Positions 55,001 through 61,500 of a stretch of 64,000 bases of DNA are shown in pieces. A program made the position numbers and the translations under genes. This DNA comes from Tubiluchus corallicola (Eukaryota > Priapulida > Priapulimorpha > Priapulimorphida > Tubiluchidae). Below the pieces are notes generated by a model that was given only the letters and a program-made list of their open reading frames with translations, was not told the origin of the DNA and made no database searches. Within the stretch, counting starts at the first letter, position 1; every line of letters starts with the position of its first letter. Location: the NCBI GenBank assembly GCA_030141605.1, contig JAQGDQ010000273.1, forward strand, positions 117,001 to 181,000. The letters run 5' to 3'.

Positions 55001-58000
55001 TGATCCAAAGTTCTCTAAAGCTCAAGATGTGTTTGTCTCAGAGGCGTTGTCATAGACGTTACTGTATAAGTTTACAGTTATAAGTTTGCTCTAGCTGCTG
55101 GCGCAATTAAAACTAGTTGCCATGTTTGTACGTCAAGATGATCAAGTATTTGATGTGTTCTGTGCTTTAAGGATACGATATTTTATACAAGGTTAAAAGC
55201 AAGCAAATAAAAACTCAAATGACTAAACATCTAAACTTAGCAGAACCAAATGAGTTATGTTTATCTTTTGAGCAAAAGATACAATACAATAAACAAATCT
55301 TAAACAAAAAGAACTGAAAAATACACTCTGATCCTAAAAACAGTGAAATCACTTTTCATAAAGCGCACACTTTTGTCCATATAACTTTTGCATTAAACTG
55401 TAAACATTTGCGCAGTTTTGCTAGCTCACCATTACACGGGGCTGCCAAAAATGTTCAGATATTCACAATCAGAAGCTAATATGACTCAAACCATGCAAAG
55501 ATCTCTGTCTGAAGTCATCAAAAAAATATGGAAAATAAAAAGTGAAGCAGAGACCTTGTAGCCCCTTGTTGTATGAGTTACTATCAGTCATGAGTATGTG
55601 TGAAAGCAAATACTGAATGACTTAAAAAAAATTACAAATAAATACAGGGAAAGGAATTTTTCACGTTGAAATTTTTGTCTATTCCAGCTAACTGGTAGAA
55701 AAACAAAGTGGTGGGTTAAAATTGCAATTGTTGTAGTTCAAAACATGATACTGCATAAAATGCAACCTCATGCAACAATGCAAATTATTAGAGCTACTAG
55801 ACAAACCTGCAGGACAACAGACAGCAGAAGCATCTTGTAAATCAGTGTTGCATTCATAACCGTCGGGACAAGGGTCTCTAAACGAACATGTTTGCGGTTG
55901 TTGAGTCCAAGGGTCCATTAACGGGTCACTGTCACCACAACGCTTAAATTCGGGTTGCACTAAGAACGAAAAAACAAATATTCAAACATAAACATGACTC
56001 TTCAGAAAACAAAAACACAATCAGTTGCTGATTACGAGGAGCACATGCCAAGATTACTGTTTTTCAGACAATTTTCTCTAATAGAACATGATCAAAACAA
56101 AGGTTTCGTGTTTATAGTTCAAGCAGCTAGGTAAGAAAGTGCTTCATGCAAGGCTGGTGTTCCGGAACAAGTTGTGACATTATAATTCAACTTTTTTGCA
56201 AAGCAACCAAGAACTTCTGCAACTAAGATCTTGCTGAACTATGTAATATGGATGCACACGTAAAATTTTCATCTTCTACAAAACTTTACGAGATGCTTAA
56301 AAGTGAAATTCTTGCTGATGACTTTTGCATATATCAATCAATTTCTAGGGTGAAAATATCAAGCAATTTCTACGATGACCTGCACAAATTTGTGGAGTAC
56401 AGATTTTCAGGAAGGCAGCACAAGATTAGCAAATAGTAATCTATCACTTTCATTTTGAACGCCCATTTTTCTACCAACGATATCAGTCATCGACTCAAGA
56501 AAAGGAGCTCGTCAAGTTCTGTCAAAAGTATATAAAGGTTTTATAAAAAATTAGATGGCCAATTTTGTGGTAATGCTGCATGACCATTAGGCAAGCTGCA
56601 AAAGTCTAAATTAGGTTAATTGGCAAGCACTTATGAAAAGTCACGAAGTCCACCAGTTATGTCATAGTATTCAAGTGAATGGCGGCTACTACCATGTCTG
56701 AAAGTTTTTATACAGCAGTAGTATAAAATACCTTTATAGTTTACAGATAGCTTTTTGCAATTTTCCTTTTTGTTATTTTTTATAGGTTTAAGTGAGAATA
56801 GTAAAATAAACCCAACATGCTAAATGACGTTGCTTCCTTTTAAGTATTTTATGCTGTTAAATGAATACTAAGGGGCATTTTAAGATATGACACAAACAAA
56901 ACTAAATTCATTAAAAAGCGGCAGATTCTACCTTCACAGTCCTGCTCATCAGACCCGTCACCACAATCGTTTTGGTCGTCGCACTTCCGACGTGGGTCAA
57001 TGCATCCGCCATCGTTACACTGCCAGTAACCAGGCGGACAAGTAGCTTCTATTACATAAAAATCAAACAACAAAAAACTAAATAAGCAAATAAATATTAG
57101 TAAATGTTTTGTGATGGCAGACTATTAAATAAGCATCGCGAAAGATGGTTAATTATAGTATACCATGCCACAAACTGAATCATATATTCAAAAGTAATAA
57201 ACAAAGTAAAACCAAATACTGTTTTATTAATTCTAAAATAATTTATACACCACAAAATATAATAACAGTTAACAACATAAGTGACGTTAGCCATACTGAA
57301 GAATAGAATCAATTACTGGTTCTATACCTTCAGTGTCACAGTCTGTTTCATCGGAACGATCATTGCAATCGTCTCTCATGTCGCACTTTCTACGTTCGTC
57401 AATGCACTCACCACTGCCGCAACGCCAGTAACCTCGTGGACACTCCTCAACTATATAATGTGCAATGGTTAGTAGCAGAAATGAAAAAAGTTGCTTTAAA
57501 TAAACAATGTTTGTGATGGTAGGCTATCAATTAAGCATCGCAAAAAATGGTTAATTATAGAGTACCATGCCACAAAGTGTATCATACAACTAAACGTAAA
57601 GAGCAAAATGTAAAAAAATGCTGTTTCAATTTCACTAATCTGCAAATTTGATAATTTATATGCCACAAAAATAATACTAGTAATAGCCTAATTAAGAAAA
57701 AAGAGCTTGAACCATGTGCTCTGTTACCTTCAGTGTCGCAGTCTGTTTCATCGGAACGATCGCTGCAGTCGGCTCTCGTGTCGCACTTTCTACGTTCGTC
57801 AATGCACTCACCACTGCTGCAACGCCAGTAACCACGCGGACACTCCTCGACTATATAATGTGCAATGATTAGTAAAGCAAATAAAAAATTAAACAGCTTT
57901 AAAATCACTGAAACTGAAACTGCTATCCAATGCAAACTAAAAACCAAAATCACTGACGTATGTACAGAGCTATTGCACTTGATTTTTACAGGTTAGCGAC

Positions 58001-58439
58001 TAAGTACACTGACCGACTGACCATTTGACACTGGACAATCCATTTGTATAACGAAAAAGAGTGAGTACAATTCTCCTCATTTTATTAAGACATTAGTAAC
58101 GTAACTAATTTTACATTAGTTTTTAAATAGTTAAAAAAATGATGAAAATTTGTCAATCAAAAGAAAAATTATCAAGTCATCTGTCAGTGGTAATAAAAAT
58201 TGATGCAAATAGCTATTAGACACCCTTACAAGCAACAGATGAGAAAGCATTAAAGCAGACTACCTCTAGAATGTAAAATGTGCATCACACATCATGATTA
58301 GCACTAAGCTGCCATCATAGGATAAATGTTACTAGCATTATTCATTGAAACAGAAAGAGAGACTGTCATAGGCGAAGAATTAAGAAAGGGAGACTTAGAG
58401 AGAAAATCAAATAGATAGTGAGAGAGAGAGAAAGAGGGG

Positions 58440-58520
<81 letters not shown>

Positions 58521-61500
58521 GGGGAAGGGAGAAAGAAAGAGAAACACTGACACAGAAAGGCTTTCTTTTTGCTTCATGTGATTAATTTACCTGCACAATC
58601 ACTCTCATCAGACTGATCCTTACAGTCAGGATGGTCGTCGCATTTTCTGCGCGAATCTATGCATTCCCCACTGCCGCATTGCCAGTATCCCTCAGGACAA
58701 GCGGCTTCTACATGCCCAAAATGAAATGACAGAATGTAACATGAGTGCTTTCATAAAACGATGTGTTTTAATGAAATGACATAAAAAATCAATTTGTCCC
58801 ATAAAATATGTAAGGCATAAAATGAAATCGAAAATACAATCAAATGATAAGTGAAATCACGAGGACTAACATGAAAACTCGGGTCAAAATGGTATGAATT
58901 GTTACTGAGTTAATTGTCTGGGATGTCAGCATTCTGTTAGATCCACGAAAACACACAGTATGAGAATGTGAAAGAACTGATGGCTGATGAATTGTACCAG
59001 TTCTATGTTGCTACCAAGCATTAAAGTAATGCACCAAATGACTTCACTTCTTTAGACTGCTACTCCAGTTTGTGTTGCACTATTGGGAGAATTCAAAAAG
59101 TGTTCATACAACTGCTTCCAGCAGTAAATTCTTGTTTGCCTTGGCAATGATTATAAGAAATCTCATGAGGTTTTAACTCACACTCAAGTTGGACATTACT
59201 GAAAGATTACCTAAGCACTAACCATCTTGCCATTTTATGATTGCGCAAATTTTTACTGCTGCATTTTAGTTACAACCATTCATTTCAATGCAGTGAAGGT
59301 CAGTCAGCCCAACTGCAAATCTCAAGTTCAAATTTTGTCAACTGTATTTGTTGCAGTAATTTGAATCCAATGAAAATTCAAAGCACGCTTTTGCCAGAGC
59401 ACAACAACAACCAGTCTCACAATTAAAACAGTATATATGCGATTAATGGCAAGATAAATGTCAATTCATTTAAACATGAAATGAATAAGCGTGTTTATGA
59501 GAATCAACCATACTGTCGTCATGAAAGTGAACTGTTTACCTTCACAATCACGCTCATCAGATTCGTCTTTACAGTCGGGTCGCTGGTCGCATTTTCTGCG
59601 CGGATCAATGCACTCTCCACTACCACACTGCCAGTAACCTTGCGGACAATCTGTGCCAAGCAATATCAAGACAAAAACTGCACTTTAAACAAACTCACTC
59701 AATTCATGCTCGTGTGCTTGTAAAAAGCAACAAAAACAATCAACAGAATTATTACGCAAATGTTAATTATGTGCAATAAAGTAACCAAGCCAGTAAATGC
59801 AATTAAAAATCCAAACTTATCAAACAGCATAAATTAACAAAAATACAAAAAAATACAAAAATTGCAAAAAGCTTGCTACTCAAACACTCCTTTGATTGCA
59901 GGTTTCAAGCATTAGGTAACAAAAATGCAAAAGATAAATGTTACGAAAAACTTTGTCTAGAGAATTGATACTGTTAATAACTGTGGAAACTATACAAGAC
60001 CAAACTATGCAAGATGTCGTGTTTTTCAATGAGTAGTAAACTAAAAAATCAAACATTCTTACCCAAGTTACCTCTCTTTAAATGGTCTATGTATTCTTAG
60101 GGAGTGTTAATTAACAGCAATCTTTCATAAAATTTTAAATCTATTCTAAGTCGACTTCAAATGAATGTATAACTTGATCAAGGTGCTAGAATAGCCACGA
60201 TGATAACATAAGCAATAGGGGAAACCAGCTCACAATCCCAAAGGTCTCATCTATTGCTTATATTAACATTTTGTCAAATGTGTCACCTTGAAGGCTCCAG
60301 ACTGAAGGCTGAGAATTTAGTGGCTTTAAAATGAAAAAGATTAAGCTGGTAGAGCAAGCTATATATTCATTTATAATGTTACCTGGCTGCAATTCATCCA
60401 TATTATCTGTTTTATAAAAGAAAATGACCTCATTCTGGCAGACAATCCAAACTAGAAACTTGAGCAGTTAAACAATCTATAGTAGTCTCACCTTGGCAGT
60501 CGGCTTCATCAGACTGATCTCGGCAGTCGGGCTGGCCATCGCACTTCCGGCGAGAGTCTATACAGTCTCCACTACCACACTGCCAATATCCCTGAGGACA
60601 ACCGGCTACTGTTCATGCAATAAATGCAGAGCTATTGTTAGTCAAGCAGCAAGTATTTCTAAACACAACTATGTTAGTCATTTTGCACTAACAGTTAATT
60701 TAATAAATGACGACATTGGTACAAAGTTAGAAATTAAATAAAAACCCGAGGCAAGTCAATTTAATAAGCTTGTTTGCAAAAATATGTAATTCAGTGTTTT
60801 TTCTAAGTGTTTGCATCCATTTTAGTGTGATGTCCTTTTTGTATATTAATAATGTAAGCAATAAACTTTGAAAAGTGAGTTCAATAGGTTTAGTACTTCC
60901 TTGTGACTTCTCTAGCCATTTTGTCCTTTTTTGTTCAGCTGAAAGATTACAGTGGCAGTTTGAAATGTTGTGCCCTTTCTTTCATTTTCCGTGTTTCTCG
61001 ATTGTGGAACTTTTTGTTTATTGTCACTATTCTTGTCATAAAAAATAATCTGTGTTATTAAGGCTATTTTCTTAATGTCATCTAATCTTTAAATGTGACA
61101 ACTATTGGAATGGAGCCAAATTTCCATGAGACAACTTCATACCACAAAACAAAAGGAAACATGGGAAGTAAGTGAGTCCCACAATGTGTCAACTGGCGTG
61201 ATCAGCATCACCATTTTGCAGCCTGCACTGCCGCAGCTGTCGTGGCACCATACCACAGCAAGTCAGGTTAGCAGATTGCGCTACATTGTAATTCAGACCA
61301 GAAAAACCTCAGTGTGCGAAACTATCAATCATCATAAAATAATGACTGTAGCATACTGACAAGCATCCTTTTTTTACTATTTTTGATCATTATACTTTGA
61401 TGTTATCTACCTTCGCAGTTTGACTCATCAGATCTGTCTGAACAATCTGGGCGATTGTCACACCTCCGTCGAGCATCAATGCATTCACCTGATTCGCATC

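Larger units (their letters stand above)
57106..57892. repeat. Tandem duplication of an exon plus intron (exons 9 and 8)
   Basis: Segment 57,106-57,487 and segment 57,508-57,892 align along intron, 123-bp exon and beyond. Shared blocks include GGTTAATTATAG, TACCATGCCACAAA and the CTATATAATGTGCAATG acceptor side. The exons are more similar than the introns. Confidence 0.87.
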
